Shown here: piece by piece, positions 41,319 through 49,468 of the stretch
Layout: every line of letters starts with the position of its first letter
Numbering within the stretch: the stretch's first letter is position 1
From: JBGAKG01 sp044224495
GTDB taxonomy: Bacteria; Myxococcota_A; Polyangia; Polyangiales; Polyangiaceae
NCBI GenBank assembly: GCA_044224495.1
Contig: JBGAKG010000027.1
Location: 1 to 64,000 of the forward strand
Direction: 5' to 3'
Length of the DNA: 64,000 nucleotides
The notes under the pieces: generated by a model
Seen by the model: only the letters and a program-made list of their open reading frames with translations
What the model was told of the DNA's origin: nothing
Databases searched by the model: none
Position numbers and translations under genes: made by a program

Positions 41319-41986
41319 CAATCGACCTTGGCGTTGCCGCTGTGACGCTTCTCGCCGGTGACCTTCGTGCCGTTGAAGCGCACGCGCGCGTTGCCCGAGG
41401 CGTCGGTCGCGACCTTGCCGTCGACGGAGCCGTTCTGGAACGTGACCTGCGCGTTGCCCGCCGCTTCGACGACGGTGTCGGCCTTGATCGTCGAGTCGAT
41501 GATCTTCACGTGGCAGTTGCCGCTCGCGATGATCGCGGTGCCTTGCAGGTTCGCGTTGACGCCCTTCACCTCGAGGTCGTCGTTGCCGGCGCACTCGAGC
41601 GGCTCCTTGCCATCCCACGACCAGCCGCCGTGGAGACCGTCGAAGCTGCCCGTCCACCAGAAGCGAAGACCGCCGACGACGAGCGCGATCATGAAGACGG
41701 CGAAGAACGGGATCATCCACCCTGCCCCGCCGCCGCCGGTGCGGACGCGGAGCGGCGAGGAGCTACCACCGGGGGCGATGACCACGATCTGCGGAGGCGG
41801 CGCACCGTACGTCGGAGGCGGCGCGCCGTAAGGCGGCGGCGCCCCCGGATAGCCCGGAGGGAGCGCGCTCGGCGGCGGCGCGGCAGCCGCCGGCATCGCG
41901 TTGAACGATCGCTTGCAGTAAGGGCACTCGTACGTCGGTACGCCGGGCGGCGGGTTCGCCGGGGCGCCGCAATGGGGGCAATTCAT
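41318..41986 (-). CDS. Zinc-ribbon membrane protein with beta-helix tail
   Basis: The 222-residue product starts with a zinc ribbon (CPHCGAPANPPPG, YECPYCKRSF), then a Pro/Gly/Tyr linker, one membrane helix at about 90-112 (MIPFFAVFMIALVVGGLRFWW), and a repeat-rich tail where Asn/Gly occur at regular spacing (SGNCHVKIIDSTIKAD, AGNAQVTFQNGSVDG, SGNARVRFNGTKV), like DUF2807-type right-handed beta helices. First gene of a three-gene operon; TACTTT stands eleven bases before the ATG. Confidence 0.75.
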   Translation of the reverse strand: MNCPHCGAPANPPPGVPTYECPYCKRSFNAMPAAAAPPPSALPPGYPGAPPPYGAPPPTYGAPPPQIVVIAPGGSSSPLRVRTGGGGAGWMIPFFAVFMIALVVGGLRFWWTGSFDGLHGGWSWDGKEPLECAGNDDLEVKGVNANLQGTAIIASGNCHVKIIDSTIKADTVVEAAGNAQVTFQNGSVDGKVATDASGNARVRFNGTKVTGEKRHSGNAKVD

Positions 41987-42048
41987 GGGCCGCTCCGAAA
42001 GTACCGCCGGCGGAGAACTTTTGTAAGCTGGAGGCGTCTACAGCGGAC

Positions 42049-43548
42049 ATGCGACGCCCCTCGCTCCTCCTCGTCACGAGCTGCCTGGCCCTGGTTTCTG
42101 CCTGCTCGCGCCACGAATCGGCCGGGTCGGCCACGAAGAGCAACTTCGAGCCGGGCGGCCCGGCCGAGGTCGCCGCCACCCAGGGCGCAGCAGCCTCCGC
42201 CGCAGCCACCGCCACCGCGGCGCCGGCGAAGGACGAAGAGAGCGACGGGCTCTCCGGCCACGGCGAAGCCAAGATGGGCGCGATGGCCCCCGCGGCCACG
42301 GCGACCACGATGGCGACGGGTCGCGCGGTCGGGCGGGCGGCACGTCCGGTCACGGCCGAGGATCGCGCGCGCGGCGACGAAGGCGTGCTGGGTGGTGGCG
42401 GCGCGACCGGCGCGCCGTGGGCCGCTGCGGCGTCGATCAAGGCGGGCGAGTGGGACGACAACGCCAACTACCGCGAGTTCCAGAAGTACCTCGGGTCGAT
42501 CCCGGGCACGGTGCACAAGGTCGACGTGCGGTCGCGGCGCTTCCTCGTCGTGCGCGACGTCGATGGCAAAGGCGTGCCGCGCTGTCCGGTCACCGTTCGG
42601 GACGAGGCGCAGCACGAGGTCTCGTTCGTCACCACCGCCGCAGGCCGCGCGATCTTGTTTCCCTACGCCGAGGGCCTGACGGGGAAGAACTTCACCGCGA
42701 CGGCGACCTGCACCGAGGACAAGACCGAGACGAAGTTCTCGCTCAACGACGACGGCGACGGCACCGTCGATCTCAAGCTCGGCAAGGCGCGCGCGCTCGG
42801 TGCGCAGAAGCACGTCGATCTCGCGTTCATCCTCGACACCACCGGTTCGATGAGCGAGGAGATCGCGAGCGTGAAGACGACGATCCAGAAGGTCGCCGAC
42901 GCGCTCAAGGGGAGCCAAGTCGCGATCCGAATCGGCCTCGTCGAGTACAAGGACCGCAGCGATCAGTTCGACACGAAGGTCTATCCGCTCTCGTCCGATC
43001 TCGTCGCGTTCGCGAAGAAGGTCTCGTCGATCGAGGCGGGCGGCGGCGGCGACACGCCGGAGGACATGAACGCCGGCCTGCACGTCGCGCTCACCCAGCT
43101 CGATTGGAGCAAGGACGCCGTCGCGCGGCTCGCGTTCGTCATCGGCGACGCGCCCCCGCACCTCGACTACCAGGACGGCCCCGACTACGCGGCCGACATG
43201 AAGCTCGCCTCGCACCGCGGCATCCAGCTCTTCGGCATCGCCGCGTCGGGCATGGACTCCACCGGCCAAGCGGTGTTCCGCCAGATGGCGCAGTTCACCG
43301 GCGGCACGGAGATGTTCGTCCTCCGCGGCGGCGCGGGCCCGCAATCGACCGGCGGCGGCGACCCGGTCTCGAGCTGCGGTGGCACGCAGCAGCAGTACTC
43401 GAGCGGGAAGCTCGACGAGCTCATCACCTCGAAGGTGAAGAAGGAGCTCGCGCTGCTCGACTACGACCCGATGAAGATCCCCGGCCTGCGCACGGACGAG
43501 AGCGCGAAGACGTGCGACCAGCGCGTCGTGATCAACTGGGAACGCTGA
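42049..43548 (+). CDS. VWA-domain lipoprotein
   Basis: A 499-residue lipoprotein (signal ending LALVSACSR), a long Ala/Thr linker, a small beta domain (VDVRSRRFLVVRDVDGKGVP), and a von Willebrand A domain from about 262 with the metal site AFILDTTGSMSEE and later FVIGDAPPHLDY. VWA domains bind ligands through a divalent cation, and surface ones act in adhesion. The Cys-containing insert CGGTQQQYSSG lies near the C-terminus. It converges with the hydrolase gene after four bases. Confidence 0.88.
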   Translation: MRRPSLLLVTSCLALVSACSRHESAGSATKSNFEPGGPAEVAATQGAAASAAATATAAPAKDEESDGLSGHGEAKMGAMAPAATATTMATGRAVGRAARPVTAEDRARGDEGVLGGGGATGAPWAAAASIKAGEWDDNANYREFQKYLGSIPGTVHKVDVRSRRFLVVRDVDGKGVPRCPVTVRDEAQHEVSFVTTAAGRAILFPYAEGLTGKNFTATATCTEDKTETKFSLNDDGDGTVDLKLGKARALGAQKHVDLAFILDTTGSMSEEIASVKTTIQKVADALKGSQVAIRIGLVEYKDRSDQFDTKVYPLSSDLVAFAKKVSSIEAGGGGDTPEDMNAGLHVALTQLDWSKDAVARLAFVIGDAPPHLDYQDGPDYAADMKLASHRGIQLFGIAASGMDSTGQAVFRQMAQFTGGTEMFVLRGGAGPQSTGGGDPVSSCGGTQQQYSSGKLDELITSKVKKELALLDYDPMKIPGLRTDESAKTCDQRVVINWER

Positions 43549-43552
43549 AGCG

Positions 43553-44605
43553 TCAGATCTTCCCCGCCTTGATCATCTGCCAGAAGTAACGCTCGACGAT
43601 GTGGTCGTGCATCAAGATGACCTTGAGCACGTAGACCGGCGGATCGAGCTCGTCGATCTTCGGGAGCTCACCGCTCGGCTCGAAGTTGCCGAGCGCGTCC
43701 TCGTTGGTCGCGTGGAGCCACTCGCGCGCCTTCGAGCGGAGCGCCTCGCTCTGGGGCATCGCCCCGCCTTTGCGCGAGTAGAGGAGCCCGAAGCGGCGCG
43801 GGTGGGCGTTCGTCGGATCGAAGCGCTTCGGGTCCGCGCTGAGGAAGCGCGCGATCGCCGAGTGCTCGGGGTAGAGGTAGAACGCGTCGAGCAGGTAGAG
43901 CTCGGTCGGCTCGATGCCGCCGTGATCCAGGATTGGCTCGAGCGCCTGGTACCCGCCGGACGACGCCATGAGCGCGAGACGGTCGATGTCCTCCACGCGG
44001 TGCCGACCGATCGTGGGACCGAGCGCAGCGAGGAGCTCGCCGAGGAACGCGCGGAACTCGCCCGGCTCGCCGAGGTGGCCGGGATCGCTGCTCGCGGCTT
44101 GGGCGTACGCGATCTCGGGGACGACGAGGATCGCGCCCGTGCCGGCGCGCTCCATCTGGACCGGCAAGTCGTAGCCGGTGCGCGTGTCACCCCCGCCGGG
44201 GATGCAGGGGAGCCCGTGGGGGCTCACGTAGCTGTCGATGCAGTTCTTGAACCCGTGGAAGATGACGATGAGGTGGAGGGGCGCCTTCGGATCGTACGCG
44301 CGCGGCACGTAGACCCACGCGTTGGGCTTCCCGAACGGTGCATCGAAGCCGTGCTCGAGGCGGAACGTCAGCGTGGCCGAAGGGTGCGTGCCCGGGCCGG
44401 CGTCGCCGATCGCCGCCGCGCGGACGTGCGCGGGCTCGCGGGGCGGGGCGGGCTCGGACGTGAACGCCGGCGCGGCCCAGTGGGTGATCGGCTCGGGGTC
44501 CGGCGGCGGCGCATCGTGCGCGAGGCCGGCGCGCAGCACCTCCACCACGACGAACGTCCACGCGAACGCGTGAAGGACGAACCATCGCGGCACACGCAAA
44601 GGCAT
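43553..44605 (-). CDS. Membrane-anchored alpha/beta hydrolase
   Basis: The 350-residue product has an N-terminal membrane anchor or signal (WFVLHAFAWTFVVVEVL) and an alpha/beta hydrolase domain: LIVIFHGFKNCID (oxyanion), LALMASSGGYQALEPI (nucleophile Ser in the elbow), and a C-terminal His in LMHDHIVERYFW. An Asp or Glu acid is likely near LLDAFYLYPEH. It resembles periplasmic esterases or polyhydroxyalkanoate-type hydrolases; substrate unknown. Divergent from the MYXO-CTERM gene. Confidence 0.75.
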   Translation of the reverse strand: MPLRVPRWFVLHAFAWTFVVVEVLRAGLAHDAPPPDPEPITHWAAPAFTSEPAPPREPAHVRAAAIGDAGPGTHPSATLTFRLEHGFDAPFGKPNAWVYVPRAYDPKAPLHLIVIFHGFKNCIDSYVSPHGLPCIPGGGDTRTGYDLPVQMERAGTGAILVVPEIAYAQAASSDPGHLGEPGEFRAFLGELLAALGPTIGRHRVEDIDRLALMASSGGYQALEPILDHGGIEPTELYLLDAFYLYPEHSAIARFLSADPKRFDPTNAHPRRFGLLYSRKGGAMPQSEALRSKAREWLHATNEDALGNFEPSGELPKIDELDPPVYVLKVILMHDHIVERYFWQMIKAGKI

Positions 44606-44668
44606 GGAAGCTTGCAGATATCACGGATGGCGACACGATCGAAAATCCGTGAAATGCTCGGGCCGGAA

Positions 44669-45205
44669 ATGAACTCTCGCCGAGCAATCACCACTGCTTC
44701 GATGTTCACCTCCGGCCTCGCTTTCGTCGCGACGACCTTCGTCGCCGCGAGCGCCTTCGCCGCGCCGCCCGAGGACTGTCCCCCCGGCAGCGTGGGGAAG
44801 GAAGAGGGCGCGTTCCAGTGGTGCGAGCCCACGGTCTGCCTGACCGATGCGGACTGTCTCGGCGGCAAGCAGGTCTGCCGGCCGATGCCGCTGTGCGTGG
44901 AGATCGGCAACGTGGCCGATGGCGCCACGGGGAAGCGGCTCGTCGTCCACAACAAGTGCGCGGCGAACAAGGAGTGCCCGGCGCAGACGACGTGCCTGGA
45001 AGGCAACCGCTGCATGGACAAGGAAGCCGCGGACCGGATGGGGATCTTGGTGGCCGACGCAGGTGCGCCGCCGGAGCCGCCCAAGAAGTCGATCTGCGGG
45101 TGCTCGGTGCCGGGTGTCGCGACGAGCGATCTCGCGTGGCTCGGACCGGTCGCGCTGGCGGGGGTCGCGCTCCTGCGCCGGCGACGGTCGAACGCTCGCG
45201 GCTGA
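44669..45205 (+). CDS. Secreted protein with MYXO-CTERM-like tail
   Basis: A 178-residue exported protein with a Sec signal (about 1-31, cleaved near SAFAAPP), Cys-rich body (CLTDADCLGGKQVCRPMPLC, CAANKECPAQTTCLEGNRC), and a C-terminal CGCSVPG, hydrophobic helix and Arg cluster (ALLRRRRSN). That tail fits MYXO-CTERM sorting signals, which are processed and lead to surface anchoring in myxobacteria. A start at 44627 is also possible but lengthens the signal. This gene is a strong lineage marker. Confidence 0.82.
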   Translation: MNSRRAITTASMFTSGLAFVATTFVAASAFAAPPEDCPPGSVGKEEGAFQWCEPTVCLTDADCLGGKQVCRPMPLCVEIGNVADGATGKRLVVHNKCAANKECPAQTTCLEGNRCMDKEAADRMGILVADAGAPPEPPKKSICGCSVPGVATSDLAWLGPVALAGVALLRRRRSNARG

Positions 45206-45241
45206 CCGCGAGCCAACGCTCGCGTCCCTACGTCGATTCTT

Positions 45242-45387
45242 CACGTGCCCGTGCCCGTGCCCGTGCCCGTGCCCGACCGCGGGCACACGAGACGAAACGT
45301 CGGGATCGCTCGGCGCTGGATTCCCAGAGTGACGAGCTGCCAGCATCGTCGTTCGGGCACGGGCACGGGCACGGGCACGGGCACGTG
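45242..45387. repeat. 34-bp perfect inverted repeat of GGGCAC hexamers
   Basis: The left arm (45242-45275) consists of CCCGTG units after CACGTG; the right arm (45354-45387) is its exact reverse complement with GGGCAC units ending CACGTG. A 78-nt loop separates them. The region 45206-45448 holds no gene. Confidence 0.95.
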
Positions 45388-45436
45388 ATCGCGGTCGAGG
45401 ACTGAGAGTGTAAGACGCCGCTCGGGTCGCGCGTAT

Positions 45437-45442
45437 TAGCAT
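45437..45442 (+). promoter_or_regulatory. -10-like hexamer, leaderless start
   Basis: TAGCAT with a six-base gap to ATG 45449. Confidence 0.5.
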
Positions 45443-45448
45443 CGACCC

Positions 45449-46417
45449 ATGACGTTCTCCCGCTCCCGCGTTCCCCTCCTCGTCCTCGCGCACCTCGGTC
45501 TCGTCCCGTTCGTCGCCTGCAAGGAGGACGACACTCGCGTCGTCGCACCGATCGGGAGCGCCTCCGCCACCGAGTCGGCGACCGCACCCGGCTCCGCGAC
45601 CGCGACCGCGCCCGGCTCCGCGACCGCGAGCGCCACGGCGACTGCGACCGCGACGGCCACCGCGACGACGAGCGCCGCGCTGAAGCCCGGCGAGTGCCGC
45701 GAGGATCGCGACTGCCCGCCGTACGCCGAGTGCTCCACCGCGAAGGCCTACCCGCCCGGTTCCCTCGGGCACTGCGTCGAGCGCGAGCACTACAACCTCG
45801 GGCGCCCGCTCGTCGTCGCCGGGCAGGCTCACGTCGCGCCGTACGCGCGCCCGCTCGCCATCACGTCGGCGGAAGCCGCTGCGCTCGCGCGCGCGGCCCG
45901 CGAAGAGCACGCCAGCATCGCCGCCTTCGCGCGCACGATCAGCGAGCTCATGGCGCTCGGCGCACCGACCTGGCTCCTCTTCGAGACGCAGAGCGCCCTC
46001 GCCGACGAGATCCGGCACACCGAGCTCACGCTCGACGCGCTCGCGCGACTGACCGGCGAGCCGCTGGTCCTCGGCCGACTCCCCGCCGCAGCGGCGCCTC
46101 TCCGCGGAGGCCCTGCTGCGGCGGAGGAGCTCTTCCGCGACGTCTTCCGCGGCGGTGCCGTCGGCGAGACGATCGCCGCCGCGAGCGCGGAGCAAGCGCG
46201 CGACGCTGCAACCAACGACGAGCTCCGCGCGCTCTACGACACGATCTGCCGCGACGAGGCCAAGCACGCAGCGCTCGCGTTCAAGACGCTGCGCTGGTTG
46301 CTCGGCGAACAGCCGGAGCTCGCGAGCGTGCTCGGCGAAGAGAAGGAGCGTCTCGCACGCGAGGGCACGCTCGAAGAGCGGCTCCTGGTCGCTCCGTTGC
46401 TCGACGTCCTCGGTTGA
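45449..46417 (+). CDS. Ferritin-like domain lipoprotein
   Basis: The 322-residue product has a lipoprotein signal ending LVPFVACKED, a low-complexity Ala/Thr/Ser repeat linker (about 35-80), a small Cys motif (CREDRDCPPYAEC), and a four-helix ferritin-like domain from about 145: AREEHASIAAFARTISE, ADEIRHTELTLDAL and CRDEAKHAALAFKTL. The E-EH, EIRH and DEAKH residues can bind a di-iron centre. A ferritin-like fold on a lipoprotein is unusual. It might act as a surface oxidase or iron or ROS-handling protein. Confidence 0.8.
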   Translation: MTFSRSRVPLLVLAHLGLVPFVACKEDDTRVVAPIGSASATESATAPGSATATAPGSATASATATATATATATTSAALKPGECREDRDCPPYAECSTAKAYPPGSLGHCVEREHYNLGRPLVVAGQAHVAPYARPLAITSAEAAALARAAREEHASIAAFARTISELMALGAPTWLLFETQSALADEIRHTELTLDALARLTGEPLVLGRLPAAAAPLRGGPAAAEELFRDVFRGGAVGETIAAASAEQARDAATNDELRALYDTICRDEAKHAALAFKTLRWLLGEQPELASVLGEEKERLAREGTLEERLLVAPLLDVLG

Positions 46418-46519
46418 ACGCGGCTTGCACCAGCCGCGCAAGGCGTGCACGAGGGTCCGACCCTGGAGCACCAAAACACCGCGCGGCGCGGGGCACGTCG
46501 ATTGCTTCGGTCGCCCGTC

Positions 46520-46828
46520 ATGAAGAAGACTCCGCTCCTCGTGGTGCTCGTCGGGCTCGCGCTGGTGCTGGTGAGCTGCGCGGCCGGCGTCAACGACCGC
46601 GTCGGCACGGCCAACGCGGAGGGTCACGTCGCGGGCTTCTGGTTGGGCCTGTGGCACGGCATGATTTGCCCGATCACGTTCATCGTCTCGCTCTTCACGG
46701 ACGGCGTGCAGGTCTACGAGGTCCACAACAACGGTGGCTGGTACAACTTCGGCTTCGTGTTCGGGATCCTCGCGTTTCACGGGGGCGGGCACGCCGCGCG
46801 GGGACGGCGCCGCAAGCGGAAGCTCTGA
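46520..46828 (+). CDS. Small membrane lipoprotein, conserved type
   Basis: A 102-residue product with a signal ending LALVLVSCAAG and two hydrophobic stretches (GFWLGLWHGMICPITFIVSL and WYNFGFVFGILAFH). The GFWLGLWHG and EVHNNGGWYNFGF motifs are those of a widespread small membrane protein of unknown function. ATG 46520 is chosen to start at the signal. Confidence 0.78.
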   Translation: MKKTPLLVVLVGLALVLVSCAAGVNDRVGTANAEGHVAGFWLGLWHGMICPITFIVSLFTDGVQVYEVHNNGGWYNFGFVFGILAFHGGGHAARGRRRKRKL

Positions 46829-46831
46829 GCC

Positions 46832-47902
46832 TCACTCTCTCGCCTCGGCGATCGTTCGCGGCGTCGCCAGCGTGGGATCGAGGGAGAGTCGCTCGAGGAT
46901 CCTTTCGTCGTAGGCGCGGTAGACCAGCCGCGCGGTGACTCGACCCGCCGTCGGAAAGGCGAACGTCCGGGCGCTCGCGGCGTCGAGCGCGCGCGACTCG
47001 TGCCCGTCCGCAGCGATGGGATCGAGCGTCTCCGCGCCCCCGAGCAGCATTCGATCGCCGAGCTCCCAGCTCGCGCTCGTCCCGTCGTCCGCGCTCGCCT
47101 CCAGGGTGAGTCGGCGCAGGAAGCGCGCCCCGGCCGGGAGCGCGTGGCCCGGGTTCTGGTTCTTCACCGTCACCACGACGTTCGCGCCGTCGCGCTCGAG
47201 CGACAGCGTCGCCGCACGATCGAACAGCCCGCCCTCCAAGGCGGGGAACGCGTGATCGCCGATCGGGCGGTCCTCGACGCCGCTCGCGATCGCACCGCGC
47301 GCGAAGCCCGATGCAGGATCGCCGGGCGTCTTCGCCATGTGACACTGCGCACAGGTCGTGCCCTGCGCGTGCGCCGGAGAGCTCGACCACTCCGTGTAAG
47401 GCGTCTCCACGAACGCGCCACCACCGGCGACCTCGTGGCACGTCCCGCACAGCTCCGCGCTCGTCGTGAACGGCTCGCGCCGCGTGGCGTGTCCCGCGGC
47501 GCGACCGGTGGCGCCGGTCGGCCCCTGCACCGTGTCGGCGTCGCCTTGGATGAAGCGCGCGTTCGCGGTCCCTTGGTTGCCGACCACTCCGTGACACGCG
47601 AGGCACCCGACCCCGCCTTCGCCGTGCTCGTGCCGCGGCGAGTGACAGCGGTCGCAGAAGGTACGCGTCGTGTCGCCCGCCGCCTCGCGCAGCGCGCGGA
47701 ACACCGGCGAGTCGGCGGCGCGCGCGTGCGCGGAGAGCTCGTGCCGCTGGGCGATGCTCGCGTGACAGGCGTTGCAGGTCCCCGGATCGAGCGTCGTCGT
47801 GCTCGCGCACCCGGCCACGCTCGCACCCACGACGACGCCGGGTCCCCGTCCGCCGAGCACCGCCGCGAGCGCGACGGCGGCAACCGCGATCCCTCGGCGC
47901 AC
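46832..47902 (-). CDS. Multiheme (five CXXCH) cytochrome c
   Basis: A 356-residue exported protein with signal peptide (about 1-30, possible lipobox VAGC) and five heme motifs: CNACH, CDRCH, CLACH, CGTCH and CAQCH, all in the first 195 residues. The C-terminal 150 residues form a beta domain (VVVTVKNQNPGHALPAGARF). It resembles the cytochrome c554-type group. It should transfer electrons in the periplasm. The GTG start lies one base after the stop of the beta-barrel gene, so they are one operon. Confidence 0.92.
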   Translation of the reverse strand: MRRGIAVAAVALAAVLGGRGPGVVVGASVAGCASTTTLDPGTCNACHASIAQRHELSAHARAADSPVFRALREAAGDTTRTFCDRCHSPRHEHGEGGVGCLACHGVVGNQGTANARFIQGDADTVQGPTGATGRAAGHATRREPFTTSAELCGTCHEVAGGGAFVETPYTEWSSSPAHAQGTTCAQCHMAKTPGDPASGFARGAIASGVEDRPIGDHAFPALEGGLFDRAATLSLERDGANVVVTVKNQNPGHALPAGARFLRRLTLEASADDGTSASWELGDRMLLGGAETLDPIAADGHESRALDAASARTFAFPTAGRVTARLVYRAYDERILERLSLDPTLATPRTIAEARE

Positions 47903-47903
47903 G

Positions 47904-48539
47904 TCAGAACCAGTAGCTGAGGCCGAGGTTCGCCTGCCCCATCGGCATCACCTTCAGATCGTTCTCGACGAACGCCGTCCGATCGTAGGCGCGCATCTGG
48001 TGGCCGAGGTACGGCACCGCCTCGACGTTGAGCGCGAGCGAGAACCCCGCGCCGAGCGCGACCTCGGCTCCGATGCCGGCGTGGAGGCCGAAGCGCACGT
48101 CGCTCACGCCGGGCACGTCGTGGTGCGGCGAGAGCATCGCCCACATCGCGCACGCTCCGAGCATCGGATAGAGCACGAAGCGCTCCGTCGAGACGAGCAT
48201 GTACTGGAGCGTGGTGCCGACCTCGTGATCGTGGCGCATCGCTCCGTCCGCCGACCCGACGAAGTTGTCGAAGAACAGATCGACGCGCAGCCGCTCGAAC
48301 GGACGCAGGCGCACCTGACCGCCGACGCCGCCGAAGACGTAACCCTCGCCGATCCGAACCGGCGCGCGGAACGTGAGCGCGAAGGGGTGGCGCGCGCCCC
48401 AGGCCAAAGGACGCGCGGGGGACTCGGCCCCTTCGACCGCCGCTCGAGCCGGGGAGGCGAGCGCGAGTTGGGCGGCGAGCGCCAGGATGGTCATCGGAGC
48501 CAAGAGAGCGGAGAAAGACAGCCGGGAGGTACGCAGCAT
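47904..48539 (-). CDS. Small outer-membrane beta-barrel protein
   Basis: A 211-residue exported protein: Sec signal (about 1-33, ending SPARAAVEG), alternating hydrophobic strands (GGVGGQVRLRPFERLRVDLFF in part, FSLALNVEAVPYLG), and a terminal NLGLSYWF ending in Phe, the usual C-terminus for BAM-mediated insertion. It is probably an eight-stranded barrel. Coupled to the downstream cytochrome gene. Too small by itself to be a known electron conduit. Confidence 0.78.
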   Translation of the reverse strand: MLRTSRLSFSALLAPMTILALAAQLALASPARAAVEGAESPARPLAWGARHPFALTFRAPVRIGEGYVFGGVGGQVRLRPFERLRVDLFFDNFVGSADGAMRHDHEVGTTLQYMLVSTERFVLYPMLGACAMWAMLSPHHDVPGVSDVRFGLHAGIGAEVALGAGFSLALNVEAVPYLGHQMRAYDRTAFVENDLKVMPMGQANLGLSYWF

Positions 48540-48602
48540 GTCCGTGGGTGGCTGCGGCCCGGCGGCTTTATGAAACTTTCGAGCGTCGTGCCGCCGCGGC
48601 CG

Positions 48603-48608
48603 TATTCT
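48603..48608 (+). promoter_or_regulatory. -10-like hexamer, leaderless start
   Basis: TATTCT with a six-base gap to ATG 48615. Confidence 0.5.
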
Positions 48609-48614
48609 TCGGCC

Positions 48615-49466
48615 ATGACCCTGAACACCGAGCTCGCCGCCATCGACGCGGAGCTTCGCCGTGCCCAACCGGAGACCCTGGCTCGCCTGCGCAAAGGTGC
48701 GTCGAAGGCAGCGCTCGCCAAGCTCTCGAAGAAGGTGTTCGGCGGCAAACCCGTGCCCGAGGAGCTCTGCACGTGGTTCGCGTGGCACGACGGCCAGGAC
48801 GGCTTCGGCTCGATCTCGCCGCGCGACAACCGCAAGCTGATGTCGATCGACGAGGTCGTCGAGGCGCACGCGTTCCTCGGCGATCCGAGCGAAGAGGTCC
48901 AAGGCTGGAAGGCGACCTGGGTCCCCATCCTCGCGAACGGCGCGGGCGATCACCTCGTCTTCGAGACGGCCGCCCGCGGGCGCGGAGCGCTGATCGGGTA
49001 CTGGCACGCGGACGACGATCGTGACGTCGAAGAGAAGAGCTTGCTCGCGTGGGCGACCGCGACGCGCGCCGCGCTCGCTAAGCTCCCCGCGGCGAAGAAG
49101 ACGACGGCGCCGACGATCTCGCCGCCGAAGAGCCCGAAGTGGGAGCGTGCGAAGAAGCCGACGCTGGCGCAGCTCGGGAAGCGCCCGGTCGGAACGGCGT
49201 TCCGCTTCGAGCACGTCCCGATCCACATCGGAAAGCCGAAGCTCACGGTCCTGCTCGTCAAGATCGGCGACGCCGAGTGGGTGCACGCGCGCGTCCCCGC
49301 CAAACAGGATGGGCTCGCCACGGCGGCGCGCTCGCTCCGCGACGGCAAAGCCCTCCGCCGCAACCCGATCCAGGCGCACGAGCTCTTCGGCGACATGTCG
49401 CGCTGGACGGGGGCCAAGGTCGTCCCCCACGACGAGCTCTTCGAGACCCGAGTCACGGTGGGTTGA
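48615..49466 (+). CDS. SMI1/KNR4 (SUKH) family protein
   Basis: A 283-residue protein whose first 160 residues match the SUKH layout: ELCTWFAWHDGQDGFGSISP, MSIDEVVEAHAFLG, WVPILANGAGDHLVFE, GYWHADD. SUKH proteins are often immunity proteins to polymorphic toxins, or general scaffolds. The C-terminal 100 residues (FRFEHVPIHIGKPKLTVLL) are another domain that I do not recognise. No toxin gene is adjacent. A PepQ gene follows two bases after the stop. Confidence 0.8.
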   Translation: MTLNTELAAIDAELRRAQPETLARLRKGASKAALAKLSKKVFGGKPVPEELCTWFAWHDGQDGFGSISPRDNRKLMSIDEVVEAHAFLGDPSEEVQGWKATWVPILANGAGDHLVFETAARGRGALIGYWHADDDRDVEEKSLLAWATATRAALAKLPAAKKTTAPTISPPKSPKWERAKKPTLAQLGKRPVGTAFRFEHVPIHIGKPKLTVLLVKIGDAEWVHARVPAKQDGLATAARSLRDGKALRRNPIQAHELFGDMSRWTGAKVVPHDELFETRVTVG

Positions 49467-49468
49467 CC

